Shown piece by piece: positions 28,955 through 38,433 of a DNA stretch of 64,000 nucleotides. This stretch comes from Methanohalobium evestigatum Z-7303. GTDB lineage: Archaea > Halobacteriota > Methanosarcinia > Methanosarcinales > Methanosarcinaceae. The stretch is taken from assembly GCF_000196655.1 (NCBI RefSeq), contig NC_014253.1, positions 186,001-250,000 on the forward strand. The letters run 5' to 3'. Under the pieces are notes generated by a model. That model was given only the letters and a program-made list of their open reading frames with translations, did no database searches and was not told the DNA's origin. How positions within the stretch are numbered: position 1 is the stretch's first letter; every line of letters begins with the position of its first letter. Position numbers and translations under genes: made by a program.

Positions 28955-29260
28955 TTAATGCTCAATGGAATTCCTTATTTCCCGGATACGTGCGGTTTTC
29001 TCCTGAATGCTTTTAGTTTTTTGTTCAAATTCGGATAGGAACTTGTCAACCATATCGCCTTCAGTTGCTCCGTGAATGGATGGTTTTATAAGATTTTCCT
29101 GTTCAAGTATACGAAGCGAATATCTCACCTTATGAGTTGGCATTTCAGTCTCTTCAGCCAGCCTCAATATTCCTATAGGTCCCTTTTCAATTACCTTTTT
29201 AAGAACCAAAAGATGGCGTTCGGTGAGTTCCAGTTCTTTATTTACCTGATCAAGTAACAT
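28955..29260 (-). CDS. Small winged-helix protein
   Basis: A 101-residue predicted DNA-binding protein: residues 12-60 form a winged helix (HLLVLKKVIEKGPIGILRLAEETEMPTHKVRYSLRILEQENLI), followed by a coiled-coil tail (DKFLSEFEQKTKSIQEKTARIREIR). Related proteins occur widely in methanogens but lack a defined target. Its ATG overlaps the stop of the FAH-family gene by one base (TAATG), so the two are translated together. Confidence 0.8.
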   Translation of the reverse strand: MLLDQVNKELELTERHLLVLKKVIEKGPIGILRLAEETEMPTHKVRYSLRILEQENLIKPSIHGATEGDMVDKFLSEFEQKTKSIQEKTARIREIRNSIEH

Positions 29261-30003
29261 TATTCAACAACCTCATTACTTAAAGTCCCGATTCCCTCGA
29301 TTTCGATTTCTACAATATCACCACTATGTATTTTTCCAACACCTGGTGGAGTACCAGTGGCTATAATATCTCCGGGTTGTAATGTCATAATATCGGATAT
29401 GAATTCTATAAGGTGTGGAACACCAAAGATTAAATTGGATGTATTTGAATTCTGACACGTTATTCCATTCACACGGCACTTAATATTTGCATTGTGTAGG
29501 TTGATATCATCTGCAGTTGCTATAAAGGGACCTACTGGTGCAAATGTATCAAAACTTTTTGCGCGTGTCCATTGTCCGTCCTGTTTTTGTAGGTCTCTGG
29601 CAGTAACATCATTAAAACATGTGTAACCGGCAATTACATTATTTGTACTATCTGCTTTAACATGTTTACATTTTTTACCTATAACAACACCCAGTTCAGC
29701 TTCGTACTCTATATGGTTGCTTGTTTTTGGATGTACGATCTTATCACAATTACCGATAATTGATGATGAAGGCTTTAAAAAAATGAGTGGTTTATTAGGG
29801 ATATCCAACCCGAGTTCATTTGCATGGTCCTGATAATTTAACCCTACACAGATAATTTTAGATGGATTTACAGGTGGGAGTACCTCTATATCAGATAATT
29901 TAAAAATCAATCTGTTACATTCACCTCTCCCGGTAACATGCTCTTTATCATTATCAACATCACCATAGAATATCTCATTTTTGTATTTGAACCGACCAAA
30001 CAT
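29260..30003 (-). CDS. Fumarylacetoacetate hydrolase family protein
   Basis: A 247-residue FAH-fold enzyme acting on 2-keto acids, as hydrolase, decarboxylase or isomerase. The motifs are KIICVGLNYQDHANELG, the metal ligands in HIEYEAELGVVIGKK, the catalytic segment KSFDTFAPVGP, and the C-terminal GDIIATGTPPGVGKI. I choose ATG 30003 (MFGRFKYKN); a GTG at 30012 preceded by AGGT is also possible. A catabolic role in a methanogen is unclear; it may repair oxaloacetate tautomers (inference). Confidence 0.88.
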   Translation of the reverse strand: MFGRFKYKNEIFYGDVDNDKEHVTGRGECNRLIFKLSDIEVLPPVNPSKIICVGLNYQDHANELGLDIPNKPLIFLKPSSSIIGNCDKIVHPKTSNHIEYEAELGVVIGKKCKHVKADSTNNVIAGYTCFNDVTARDLQKQDGQWTRAKSFDTFAPVGPFIATADDINLHNANIKCRVNGITCQNSNTSNLIFGVPHLIEFISDIMTLQPGDIIATGTPPGVGKIHSGDIVEIEIEGIGTLSNEVVE

Positions 30004-30126
30004 GGTATACACATATTACCTAATTATTATTAAATCCTGCTGGGGAGATAATTATTACAGGTTTCAAATAACTTTTTATTATATCTGTACCATGATTTAT
30101 CGTATAGTTTGTGGAGGGAGTTAACC

Positions 30127-30768
30127 ATGAATGTTTTGTATGTATATGCACACCAAGAACCAAAATCATTTAACAGCTCAATGAAAGATACAGCATTAGA
30201 GGCTTTTGAAGAAAGAGGGGACAGTGTAAAAGTGTCAGACCTGTATGCAATGAATTTTGACCCTGTACTGGATGAAAATGATTTTAAAAACAGGAAATAC
30301 ACAGATATATTCAACCCGTTTTTAGAACAACTCCATGCAAATAAAACAGATGGTTTTGCACCTGATATAAAGGCAGAAATGGACAAAATAAACTGGGCTG
30401 ATATGCTAATTTTCCAATTCCCGATTTATTTTACAGGTTTTCCTGCGATTATGAAAGGTTGGATAGATAGGGTTTTCTCACCGGGATTTGCTTTTAATCC
30501 GTTAACACAAAGCGCTTATGAGACAGGTCTTTTAAAAGGTAAAAAATCGATGCTTGTCACAACAGCGGGAGCAGATAAGGATTGGTATTCTAAAGGAGGA
30601 ATGCATGGGGATATTCACGAATTGCTCAAAAGCATAACACACTGCACACTGGAGTTTACCGGGCTGGAAGTTTTACCAACCCATGTGGTATACGGAGCAA
30701 GCAATCTATCAGAAGATGATGCTAAAAAAGAACTTGAGAGATACAGAGAGCTTATATTATCTCTTTAA
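30127..30768 (+). CDS. Flavodoxin-like NAD(P)H-quinone oxidoreductase
   Basis: A 213-residue flavoprotein of the NQO1/MdaB/KefF type. It begins MNVLYVYAHQEPKSFNSSMK (FMN/FAD phosphate-binding loop) and carries LIFQFPIYFTGFPAIMKGWIDRVFSPGFAF, the classical segment around the flavin, and VTTAGADKDWYSKGG. It probably performs two-electron reduction of quinones or other acceptors. GGAGGGAG six bases before ATG 30127 fixes the start. Its 3' end overlaps by four bases the convergent zinc-finger gene. Confidence 0.9.
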   Translation: MNVLYVYAHQEPKSFNSSMKDTALEAFEERGDSVKVSDLYAMNFDPVLDENDFKNRKYTDIFNPFLEQLHANKTDGFAPDIKAEMDKINWADMLIFQFPIYFTGFPAIMKGWIDRVFSPGFAFNPLTQSAYETGLLKGKKSMLVTTAGADKDWYSKGGMHGDIHELLKSITHCTLEFTGLEVLPTHVVYGASNLSEDDAKKELERYRELILSL

Positions 30769-30881
30769 CCACTTTCATGATGTTTTTTCATATGCCTTTC
30801 ATAATCCTGTCTGGTAGGAAAAGTCATTTCACACACTTTGCATTCAAACTTGTTTTCTTTTTTTTCTGATTTATCACCCAT
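30765..30881 (-). CDS. Single C2H2 zinc-finger microprotein
   Basis: A 38-residue frame from ATG 30881 to TAA 30765 reads MGDKSEKKENKFECKVC and so on. It contains one textbook classical zinc finger: F12-x-C14-x2-C17-x3-F21-x5-Y27-x2-H30-x3-H34, with a lysine-rich N-terminus. GGGGGAT lies five bases before the ATG. It starts 20 bases after the GH15 stop, so it may be co-transcribed. Short C2H2 proteins are known in archaea but mostly uncharacterised. DNA, RNA or protein binding are all possible. Confidence 0.8.
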   Translation of the reverse strand: MGDKSEKKENKFECKVCEMTFPTRQDYERHMKKHHESG

Positions 30882-30901
30882 TTAGTATCCCCCGATTAAA
30901 T

Positions 30902-32881
30902 TCATGTTTTGCTTTCTAATTTTTTTGTTTTATCAATGTATTTTGTAACTGTATCAACAAATTCTGCATGACTCCATGTAAGAGGTGCAACTGATATTGA
31001 TTCTCTGGTTAACGGATTAACTTGTTCGGGCATAATACCGGTTTCAAATGAACAATCTGCAACCCAATTAATAAGGTTCAGTGCTTTATCCAGTTCAGCA
31101 AAGTTCTCTGATTTTTTTATATACCACTTGGCAAGCCAGAGGGTGCATATAATCCAGGGATTACCAGTGGATTTATCTGATACTTTATGATAGTGGTCGT
31201 TTTCATATCTGGCAACTCCCCCACTTTTGTTTACCCACAGCTTGCTCTCAATGTTTTTCATAGTGTTTTTAACTTTTTCATCATCTGCTGATAGGAGTCC
31301 AAATTCAAATATTGCATAAATACTGCTGTCAATAGTATGGTCTATCTCTTTTTGGTCTGGGTTACTTTTTTGATATTTTAAACCTCGTATAAATATCTCT
31401 TTATCCCTATCAAACAATTCTTTTAATATAGCGTTTCTTAGGGGAAAGTATCTGCTACGGCATATATTGCAGATTTCAGTATCATTAAAAAGGTAGCTTA
31501 TTTTTTCAGCAGATGCCAAACCTGCATACACTGTGGCAGAAGTAAATGTATATATGCCTCTCCTCTCCTCCCAAAGGTCATAACTTTCTCTTGGGAGTGA
31601 ATTGGGATATCTGTAGTCATCCATAAAAAAAACAGCTTTTTTTATTAGAGGCTCATAAAGTTGTTTTATAAAATCGAGGTCACCGGTGGATTCATAATAT
31701 TTCCAGAGTGCATATATCACCAGTGCTGTTTCATCTTCCTGAATAGGTAAAGCGGGTTTACCGTCTTCTACCCATGGATGCCAGCTGCTTCCAAGGGTTT
31801 TGTCAGGATTGTATTTGTGGAGCATGCATCCTTCCCACCAGAGAACATCCCTGCAGAATCTGAAAAAGGGTTTTGTAAATTCTGCAAACCCAGCGTTTAT
31901 TAGAGTGATGGCAACAAGTGCCCCATCCCTTGACCACATATAACTGTAGGTGTCTCTGTTGAACTGGAGATTATCCGAATCGTTTGCTGCAATTATAGCA
32001 CCGTGGGTATCATATTGGGTTTTTATAATTAACAGTGACCTTTTGTAAAGAGTGGCGAGTCGGGAATCGAGATTTGAAAGGTCTGTAGAAGTATGATTGA
32101 CCCATGAACGCTGACATTCCTCGGAATGGTCCAAGATAGCTTCAGCTCCAACATCCATTAGATAATCGTGCAACCGATATACATCATCAAAATTTTGCCC
32201 GACAGTCATATAGTAATAAGCAGTGTTTGATGAATTTCCGGGAACTTCAAGGGACACTCCAACTGTTGAATCTACAGAGCCTTGAGCTACAGGGTTTCTG
32301 GACAGGACTCCATCTTCTGCATCTCTAAAAGTTCCTTCAAGGTAACCGGTTTCAGATTCTCCGATGGCATAATCCTCGATATCACTGGCAAATCCGTTTT
32401 TTTCATCTGATTTGAGAGCCCCAACCAGAAAGTATCTCGACCTCTTGTAATGTATTATGACATTATGGTCCATCTGATATACTGCGGTGTCCCCTATACC
32501 GGTTCCATAGAGATGAAAATCCTGGTTGAAAAACAATCGAATATTTCGTTTATAACTACGTTCATTTTTGATAGTTATTTTTCGCAGGAAAATATTATCC
32601 TCACAATAGACATTTTCCTCAAGAATCAGTTTTAATCCAAGATTTTTATTTGTTGCTTTATTTTCTGTAATAAGTGTATCGTTTTTATATGCAGGTAATT
32701 TTATCCAGTCATCTTCGTTAATCCATGAGAATATTCCATCAACAAATATCCCTATTTTGTGAGCGTGTCCAAGCACATGATTTTCCAGACCAACATAGGG
32801 ATAGTAAATATCCCTTACCTGAAACCATTTATCTATGTTAACCAGCAATGACTGGTTGCCGAGAACGATATGTCGTGTCAT
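30902..32881 (-). CDS. Glycoside hydrolase family 15 protein (glucoamylase/trehalase-like)
   Basis: A 659-residue cytoplasmic enzyme without a signal peptide. Residues 1-260 are the archaeal/bacterial N-terminal beta-sandwich (MTRHIVLGNQSLLVNIDKWF, NQDFHLYGTGIGDTAVYQ); the rest is the (alpha/alpha)6 barrel with YSYMWSRDGALVAI, the acid region LPIQEDETALVIYALW, and the catalytic-base region GIMPEQVNP. Substrates of this family include maltodextrin and trehalose. In a methanogen it could mobilise glycogen. AAGGGGATA precedes the ATG. Confidence 0.92.
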   Translation of the reverse strand: MTRHIVLGNQSLLVNIDKWFQVRDIYYPYVGLENHVLGHAHKIGIFVDGIFSWINEDDWIKLPAYKNDTLITENKATNKNLGLKLILEENVYCEDNIFLRKITIKNERSYKRNIRLFFNQDFHLYGTGIGDTAVYQMDHNVIIHYKRSRYFLVGALKSDEKNGFASDIEDYAIGESETGYLEGTFRDAEDGVLSRNPVAQGSVDSTVGVSLEVPGNSSNTAYYYMTVGQNFDDVYRLHDYLMDVGAEAILDHSEECQRSWVNHTSTDLSNLDSRLATLYKRSLLIIKTQYDTHGAIIAANDSDNLQFNRDTYSYMWSRDGALVAITLINAGFAEFTKPFFRFCRDVLWWEGCMLHKYNPDKTLGSSWHPWVEDGKPALPIQEDETALVIYALWKYYESTGDLDFIKQLYEPLIKKAVFFMDDYRYPNSLPRESYDLWEERRGIYTFTSATVYAGLASAEKISYLFNDTEICNICRSRYFPLRNAILKELFDRDKEIFIRGLKYQKSNPDQKEIDHTIDSSIYAIFEFGLLSADDEKVKNTMKNIESKLWVNKSGGVARYENDHYHKVSDKSTGNPWIICTLWLAKWYIKKSENFAELDKALNLINWVADCSFETGIMPEQVNPLTRESISVAPLTWSHAEFVDTVTKYIDKTKKLESKT

Positions 32882-32988
32882 TATCCCCTTAGAGTCTTTT
32901 AGGCTGATTATTATTTATATTTTGTTTTTGGTGGTGGTAGAAACAATATATATATGTGGTAAAACAAATCTGTATATAGGAAGATTAT

Positions 32989-33426
32989 ATGTCGTCAGAA
33001 GATACAGTGGAAACCGGTAATCCTTCAACTGAAAACAATAAAGCATTAATCCGTCAAGTAGTTGAAAAAGCCTGGAAGCCGTCGGTAATCAAGGAAGTCT
33101 GTGCTTCTGATTATGTGATTCATTTTGGAAGAGAGACACTTACCCGTGATGATTTAATTGAATTTATGAGCATGTTGCATTCAGCACTAATGGATCTGCG
33201 TTTTACTGCTGATGATATTATTGCCGAGGGTGATAAAGTAGTAACACGCTGGACAGCAAGCGGAACTCATCAGGGAGTATTTCAGGGGATACAGCCGACA
33301 GGAAATCATGTGGTTTTTACAGGTATTACTATAAGCCGGATTGAAAATGGAATTATTGTCGAAGACTGGGAGGAAGTTGACCAGTTAAATTTTACCCAGC
33401 AATTTGGTGTATTTCCGGAAGTTTAA
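32989..33426 (+). CDS. SnoaL-like ester cyclase family protein
   Basis: A 145-residue NTF2-fold protein. The sequence [30 protein letters not shown] followed by [26 protein letters not shown] is the standard SnoaL-like (ester cyclase) pattern, with a conserved central Asp/His pocket. Such proteins rarely have a known substrate outside polyketide clusters, and none is present here. AGGAAG precedes the ATG. It converges on pyrK with a four-base overlap. Confidence 0.85.
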   Translation: MSSEDTVETGNPSTENNKALIRQVVEKAWKPSVIKEVCASDYVIHFGRETLTRDDLIEFMSMLHSALMDLRFTADDIIAEGDKVVTRWTASGTHQGVFQGIQPTGNHVVFTGITISRIENGIIVEDWEEVDQLNFTQQFGVFPEV

Positions 33427-34202
33427 ATTTTAACCCTTTTTCCGCTGGCATCTCGTTTGTATTCACCAAATTCTGAATCTATGAGTTCAGTACCTTTAAA
33501 AACCGGTCCGTCTTTACATACTCTTAATCCCTTAGGGTCTATACAGCACGCACCACATACACCTATACCGCACTTAAAATACCGGTGGAGATTGAACTCG
33601 GTTTTTTCAAGGACGTATTTTTCATCCTGCAGCATATTGAATATGCACCTCAGCATAACTTCAGGACCACAGGTATATATTCTGTCATAATCAGAAAGAT
33701 TCAGGTTGGTTAGTATATCAGTCACAAATCCACAGGTTCCTGATGTACCGTCATCGGTTGTTATGTACAAATCCCCTGCACTGGAAAATCGTTCTCCAAA
33801 TATTAATTCGGTAGAACTGCGAGCACCAAGTATAGTAGTCACATCAACACCATTTTTAAAAGAATATTCTGCCAGTGGTGCCAGTGGTGCAGCACCCAAA
33901 CCACCGGCTACTAACAATATTTTGTCACTCTTTTCAGGAAGTGTAAAACCGTTCCCAAACGGACCTCTCAAACCAATTGTATCCCCTTTTTCCAGTTCGA
34001 ATAGTCTGGATGTGGCATCTCCTACTTTTTGGACAGTTATTCCGCTGTTATATGACAGTGTCATAGGAATCTCGTCCACACCATGAACCCACACCATCAG
34101 GAACTGACCTGCATTTGCATCAAAATATCTGTCAAAGAAAAAAGTCTTTGTTGAGGGTGATTCCTGTACGATATCTATTAATCTTGTATTAAGTGGATAC
34201 AT
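33423..34202 (-). CDS. pyrK: Dihydroorotate dehydrogenase electron transfer subunit
   Basis: Iron-sulfur flavoprotein that takes electrons from PyrD. It has a ferredoxin-reductase FAD domain, an NAD-binding domain ([27 protein letters not shown]), and a C-terminal 2Fe-2S site with cysteines in [12 protein letters not shown] and [11 protein letters not shown]. Length of 259 aa is normal. It follows pyrD six bases downstream, so the two subunits are co-expressed. Confidence 0.95.
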   Translation of the reverse strand: MYPLNTRLIDIVQESPSTKTFFFDRYFDANAGQFLMVWVHGVDEIPMTLSYNSGITVQKVGDATSRLFELEKGDTIGLRGPFGNGFTLPEKSDKILLVAGGLGAAPLAPLAEYSFKNGVDVTTILGARSSTELIFGERFSSAGDLYITTDDGTSGTCGFVTDILTNLNLSDYDRIYTCGPEVMLRCIFNMLQDEKYVLEKTEFNLHRYFKCGIGVCGACCIDPKGLRVCKDGPVFKGTELIDSEFGEYKRDASGKRVKI

Positions 34203-34208
34203 AAAACA

Positions 34209-35117
34209 TCAGCCCATTTTGTGTGAAAATCCTATGATTTCATCTATTGTTGAATACTCATTTGCAGAAAGATAATCTTCAATCCCTGATGATATTGATT
34301 TAAAAACATCCATACTTTGTGATACTGCAGAACCCACTTGTACAGCACTTGCACCTGCCATAATCATTTCCACAGCATCCTGCCAGCAGGATACACCTCC
34401 TACCCCCACAACAGGGATATCCAGTGAGGCATACAGGTCATATACACATTTTACAGCAATTGGTCTTATAGCCCGGCCTGAAAGTCCACCGTATCGGTTA
34501 CCAAGTATCGGATAACCAGTGTTGATATCTATGGACATTCCCCTTACAGTGTTTATTGAAACAACGGCATCAGCTCCCCCTCTTTCAGCAGCTTTACCAA
34601 TATCTACAATATTTGTGACATTTGGTGTAAGTTTGACCCATACCGGAACATCAATCACATCACAAACACTGGCTGTAATTTCTTCTACAAGGCATGAATC
34701 ACAGCCGATTGTGGCACCATAACCTTCAGCATGAGGGCAGCTTACATTCAATTCAAAACCATCGGGGTTGGCTGAACTCAATTCTTCAGCAACTTTGACA
34801 AAACCTTCTGTATCACCCGCAAAAATGCTTGCTATAATCGGAGTTGATGTATTATTTTTTGCGTTTTCAATTTCCTGCACAAATTCAGTGTATGAAGGAT
34901 TTGGGAGTCCCATAGCGTTCAGGAAACCATTTTCCAGTTCAATCATAGTGGGGTTGGAATGTCCTTTTTTTGGGACAGGCCCTATGGATTTGGTCACCAC
35001 TGCACCTGCACCATTGTATGCCATCCGTGTAAGTGATGCACCAGTTGTACCCATAATACCTGAAGCCAGTATAACCGGATTTTTTGGATGAGGGTAAAGA
35101 GATTTTTTTGCAACCAT
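34209..35117 (-). CDS. pyrD: Dihydroorotate dehydrogenase, catalytic subunit (class 1B)
   Basis: FMN enzyme oxidising dihydroorotate in pyrimidine synthesis, 302 aa. Family segments are PVILASGIMGTTGAS, NAMGLPNPSY, FELNVSCPHAEGYG (containing the catalytic Cys of the class 1 enzymes), VWVKLTPNVTNIVDI, and PVVGVGGVSCWQDAVEMIMAGASAVQVG. The presence of pyrK next to it shows the heterotetrameric, NAD-linked 1B form. Its ATG lies nine bases after the hemC stop, joining the pyrimidine and heme genes in one same-strand run. Confidence 0.96.
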   Translation of the reverse strand: MVAKKSLYPHPKNPVILASGIMGTTGASLTRMAYNGAGAVVTKSIGPVPKKGHSNPTMIELENGFLNAMGLPNPSYTEFVQEIENAKNNTSTPIIASIFAGDTEGFVKVAEELSSANPDGFELNVSCPHAEGYGATIGCDSCLVEEITASVCDVIDVPVWVKLTPNVTNIVDIGKAAERGGADAVVSINTVRGMSIDINTGYPILGNRYGGLSGRAIRPIAVKCVYDLYASLDIPVVGVGGVSCWQDAVEMIMAGASAVQVGSAVSQSMDVFKSISSGIEDYLSANEYSTIDEIIGFSHKMG

Positions 35118-35126
35118 GTTAACCAG

Positions 35127-36053
35127 TTATTCTGCATTTGCCATTTTATCGAGTGCTTCCTGAACTAGCTTTTTACCGCCTTTTCGAACCAGTTCCTCTC
35201 CTAATTCATTGGCTTCTTCTTTATAATTGTCAGCTGATATAACATCATCAACTGCAACATAATGAGACCCGTCCAAAGCCAGTACTTCTGAACGGATATG
35301 TATCTTTTCATCATTTACAAATTCAGCATACGCACCTATTGGAACTATACATCCTCCACCGACATTACCTATTAGTATGCGTTCAATTTCTGTTTCGATT
35401 TTGGTCTGTGGATGGTTTATACGTGAAACTACATTTTCTGATTCATCACCGGATTTTGCAACTACTGCAATAGCACCCTGATTGGCTGAAGGACAGAAAT
35501 GGTCAGTATCAAGCTGGTGCACAGGTATGTCCCATCCCATACGTCTTAATCCTGCTTCTGCAAGTATAATGCCGTCATATATTCCAGACTCCAGCTTTTT
35601 TAACCGGGTGTCTATATTCCCCCTGAGGCTCTGGACATCAAAGTCGGGTCTGTATCTTAAAACTTGGGATTTTCTGCGAAGTGATGTTGTGCCGATAACT
35701 GCACCTTCAGGCAGTTCATCCAGTGTAGAACCATCTCTGGTAAGTAGAGCATCAAACGGGGAATCGCGTTTAAGTACCGCAGAGGTTGGCAGTTCTTCTG
35801 GACGTTCGGTGGGCAGGTCTTTCATAGAATGCACTGCTATATCGAGTTCGCCAGATAACATCCTTTCATCAATTTCTCTTACAAATGCACCTACACCGCC
35901 CAGTTCATGCAGTGGACGGTCTGTAAAAGAGTCTCCAGATGTTTTTATTATTTTTAGGAACGTATTAACGCCCTCTTCTTTAAGCATCTGAGAGACTCTT
36001 CTTGTTTGTGTAAGTGCAAGGGAACTTCCACGTGTGCCTATTATTAAATCCAT
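35127..36053 (-). CDS. hemC: Hydroxymethylbilane synthase (porphobilinogen deaminase)
   Basis: Polymerises four porphobilinogens into hydroxymethylbilane. The 308-residue protein has IGTRGSSLALTQTRRV, HSMKDLPTERPEEL, GTTSLRRKSQVLRYRPDF, LRGNIDTRLKKLESG and the dipyrromethane-attachment cysteine in GGGCIVPIGAYAE. It lies 21 bp after hemL and 9 bp before pyrD on the same strand. No uroporphyrinogen-III synthase gene is visible in the window. Confidence 0.96.
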   Translation of the reverse strand: MDLIIGTRGSSLALTQTRRVSQMLKEEGVNTFLKIIKTSGDSFTDRPLHELGGVGAFVREIDERMLSGELDIAVHSMKDLPTERPEELPTSAVLKRDSPFDALLTRDGSTLDELPEGAVIGTTSLRRKSQVLRYRPDFDVQSLRGNIDTRLKKLESGIYDGIILAEAGLRRMGWDIPVHQLDTDHFCPSANQGAIAVVAKSGDESENVVSRINHPQTKIETEIERILIGNVGGGCIVPIGAYAEFVNDEKIHIRSEVLALDGSHYVAVDDVISADNYKEEANELGEELVRKGGKKLVQEALDKMANAE

Positions 36054-36074
36054 CTAATATTATTCTCCTTATAA

Positions 36075-37352
36075 TCAGGATTGTTTCAGGTTGCTTTCAT
36101 ACGCATTAAGTAATTTCTGGATGTCTGAATCACTGTGTGCATATGAGAGGAAATTCGTTTCAAACTGGGATGGAGGCAGGAAAATACCATCATTAAGCAT
36201 TCGTTTAAAGAAGTCAAAATAGCCTGATTTGTCGCATTTAAGAGTTTCCTGATAGTTAGTTGGAGCTTTTCCGAAAAATACCTTAAACATGGATGAAATG
36301 CCTGATACCTCATAATCCAATCCTGCATCTGATATTATATCTGATAGGCAGGAGCGTATTTCATCACCTTTCTTATTCAGAGTGTCATGAACGTTTTCGT
36401 TTTCAAGGACGTCCATTGTAGCAATTCCTGCGGAAAGAGTCGCAGGGTTTCCACTGAAAGTACCTGCCTGATAGACATTTCCATTTGGTGCAACCATATC
36501 CATGATTTCCCGTTTTCCACCGAAAACACCGACAGGCATACCTCCACCTACAATCTTTCCAAGAGTGGTCATATCAGGTGTAACGTTATAGTATTCCTGA
36601 GCTCCTCCCATTGCAAGTCTGAATCCTGTTATTACTTCATCAAAAATAAGAACAACATCGTTTTCTTCAGTTACTTTACGTACTTCTTTCAGGTAGTTTT
36701 CTTTTGGTAGAATGGGACCGATGTTGCCCATGACAGGTTCCATTATGACAGCAGCCATGTCATCTCTGTTTTTCTCAATAAGCTCTGTCATTGATTCGAT
36801 ATCATTAAATGGTGCCTGAAGTGTATGTTTTGTTACTTCTTCTGGTACTCCTTTCGAGTTTGGTTTACCAAGAGTAGTAGCACCTGAACCCGCTTTAACA
36901 AGGACTGAATCATGGGTGCCGTGGAATCCACCTTCAATTTTTAATATTTTGTTTTTTCCGGTATATCCGCGTGCTGTACGTATAGCACTCATTGTAGCTT
37001 CAGAACCAGATGAAACAAATCTTAGCATATCCATGCTCGGATATGCATCTGTTACTTTTTCAGCCAGTTTGACCTCGTTCTCAAGCGGGGTTCCATAAAG
37101 CCAGCCGTTATCCAGTTGTTCAGCAATTGCCTGTTTGATTTCTGGATGGGCGTGTCCGAGTAAATTAGGTCCGTAACCCATACAGAAATCAATGTATTCG
37201 TTTCCATCTACATCTTTTATTCTTGATCCTTGAGCAGATTCGGTATAAAACGGATAGGGCTGTATAGCACGTACAGGGCTGCTTACACCACCTGATATTA
37301 TTTTTTTAGCCTGCTCGTATAATTGTTTTGATTTTGTATTTTCGCCTTCCAT
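36075..37352 (-). CDS. hemL: Glutamate-1-semialdehyde 2,1-aminomutase
   Basis: PLP enzyme converting glutamate semialdehyde to 5-aminolevulinate, 425 aa. Seen are [53 protein letters not shown]-like sequence and the Schiff-base lysine segment [18 protein letters not shown]. It follows hemB and uses the product of HemA from the same run; together they give the C5 pathway of ALA synthesis. Confidence 0.97.
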   Translation of the reverse strand: MEGENTKSKQLYEQAKKIISGGVSSPVRAIQPYPFYTESAQGSRIKDVDGNEYIDFCMGYGPNLLGHAHPEIKQAIAEQLDNGWLYGTPLENEVKLAEKVTDAYPSMDMLRFVSSGSEATMSAIRTARGYTGKNKILKIEGGFHGTHDSVLVKAGSGATTLGKPNSKGVPEEVTKHTLQAPFNDIESMTELIEKNRDDMAAVIMEPVMGNIGPILPKENYLKEVRKVTEENDVVLIFDEVITGFRLAMGGAQEYYNVTPDMTTLGKIVGGGMPVGVFGGKREIMDMVAPNGNVYQAGTFSGNPATLSAGIATMDVLENENVHDTLNKKGDEIRSCLSDIISDAGLDYEVSGISSMFKVFFGKAPTNYQETLKCDKSGYFDFFKRMLNDGIFLPPSQFETNFLSYAHSDSDIQKLLNAYESNLKQS

Positions 37353-37423
37353 GGTATCGCCTGTAATTATTATTTTAACTGATAACTAATCATAATGTAA
37401 TTATATATAAAATTGCCAAAGTT

Positions 37424-38401
37424 TTATTTCAAAAGCTTTGCCATATCTTTGGCAAAGTAGGTAAGTATCATATCCGCTCCGGCACGTTTAATGGATGTAA
37501 TTGATTCATAAATTATTTTGTTCTCGTCCATCCATCCGTTCTGTGCAGCGGCTTTTATCATCGCATATTCACCACTTACATTATATGCAGCAGTCGGCAT
37601 TTCAAGTTCATCTTTGATTCGGTATAGTATGTCAAGGTACGGGAGTGCGGGTTTGACCATTACAATGTCAGCACCTTCATCAATGTCCAGTTCCACTTCA
37701 CGGATTGCTTCATTGGAATTTGAAGGGTTCATCTGATAACTTGACCTGTCGCCAAAGGAATAACCTGATTCAGCGGCATCTCTAAAAGGACCGTAGAAAG
37801 CCGAGAAATACTTAGCCGCATAGGACATTATAGGAATGTTTTCAAAATTATTGTTATCAAGTTCGGACCTGATGGATTCTACCATGCCATCCATCATCCC
37901 GGATGGAGCAACCATATCTGCACCTGCTTCTGCATGGCTTACAGCAGTTTTTCCAAGTAATGGTAAAGTGGGGTCGTTCAATATTTCTTCTTTATCATAG
38001 TCCACAACACCGCAATGTCCGTGGGTTGTGTATTCACAAAGACAGACATCGGTAATTATAGCCATATCCCTGCTTGAAATATCGTTTCTGATGTTTCTGA
38101 CAGCACGCTGTACAACTTCATTGTTACCCCACGCAGAACTCCCAGACTCATCTTTTCTGGCAGGAACTCCAAAAATCATTATCGATGGAATACCAAGATC
38201 TGAGATTTCTTTAGCTTCGTCTGCTGCATAATCGACCGGTAATTTATAAGTACCCGGCATTGAGGGCACTTCCTGTGGTGTCTCAATATTTTCATCGACA
38301 AAAACAGGACATATCAGGTCATCTGCAGTAATTGTTGTCTCACGTACAAGATTTTGTAGCTTCCCTTGCCTTAATCTTCTCATCCGTACCTGTGGAAACA
38401 T
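37424..38401 (-). CDS. hemB: Porphobilinogen synthase (ALA dehydratase)
   Basis: Condenses two ALA molecules to porphobilinogen; 325 aa from the ATG giving MFPQVRMRRLRQ, with another ATG three codons earlier. Metal-site region is DVCLCEYTTHGHCGVV (Cys-rich, zinc type). Schiff-base lysines lie in SYAAKYFSAFYGPFRDA and DIVMVKPALPYLD. It is placed between hemA and hemL. Confidence 0.96.
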   Translation of the reverse strand: MFPQVRMRRLRQGKLQNLVRETTITADDLICPVFVDENIETPQEVPSMPGTYKLPVDYAADEAKEISDLGIPSIMIFGVPARKDESGSSAWGNNEVVQRAVRNIRNDISSRDMAIITDVCLCEYTTHGHCGVVDYDKEEILNDPTLPLLGKTAVSHAEAGADMVAPSGMMDGMVESIRSELDNNNFENIPIMSYAAKYFSAFYGPFRDAAESGYSFGDRSSYQMNPSNSNEAIREVELDIDEGADIVMVKPALPYLDILYRIKDELEMPTAAYNVSGEYAMIKAAAQNGWMDENKIIYESITSIKRAGADMILTYFAKDMAKLLK

Positions 38402-38433
38402 GTAAACCATCTCTCATTTGTTATATATCTGTG

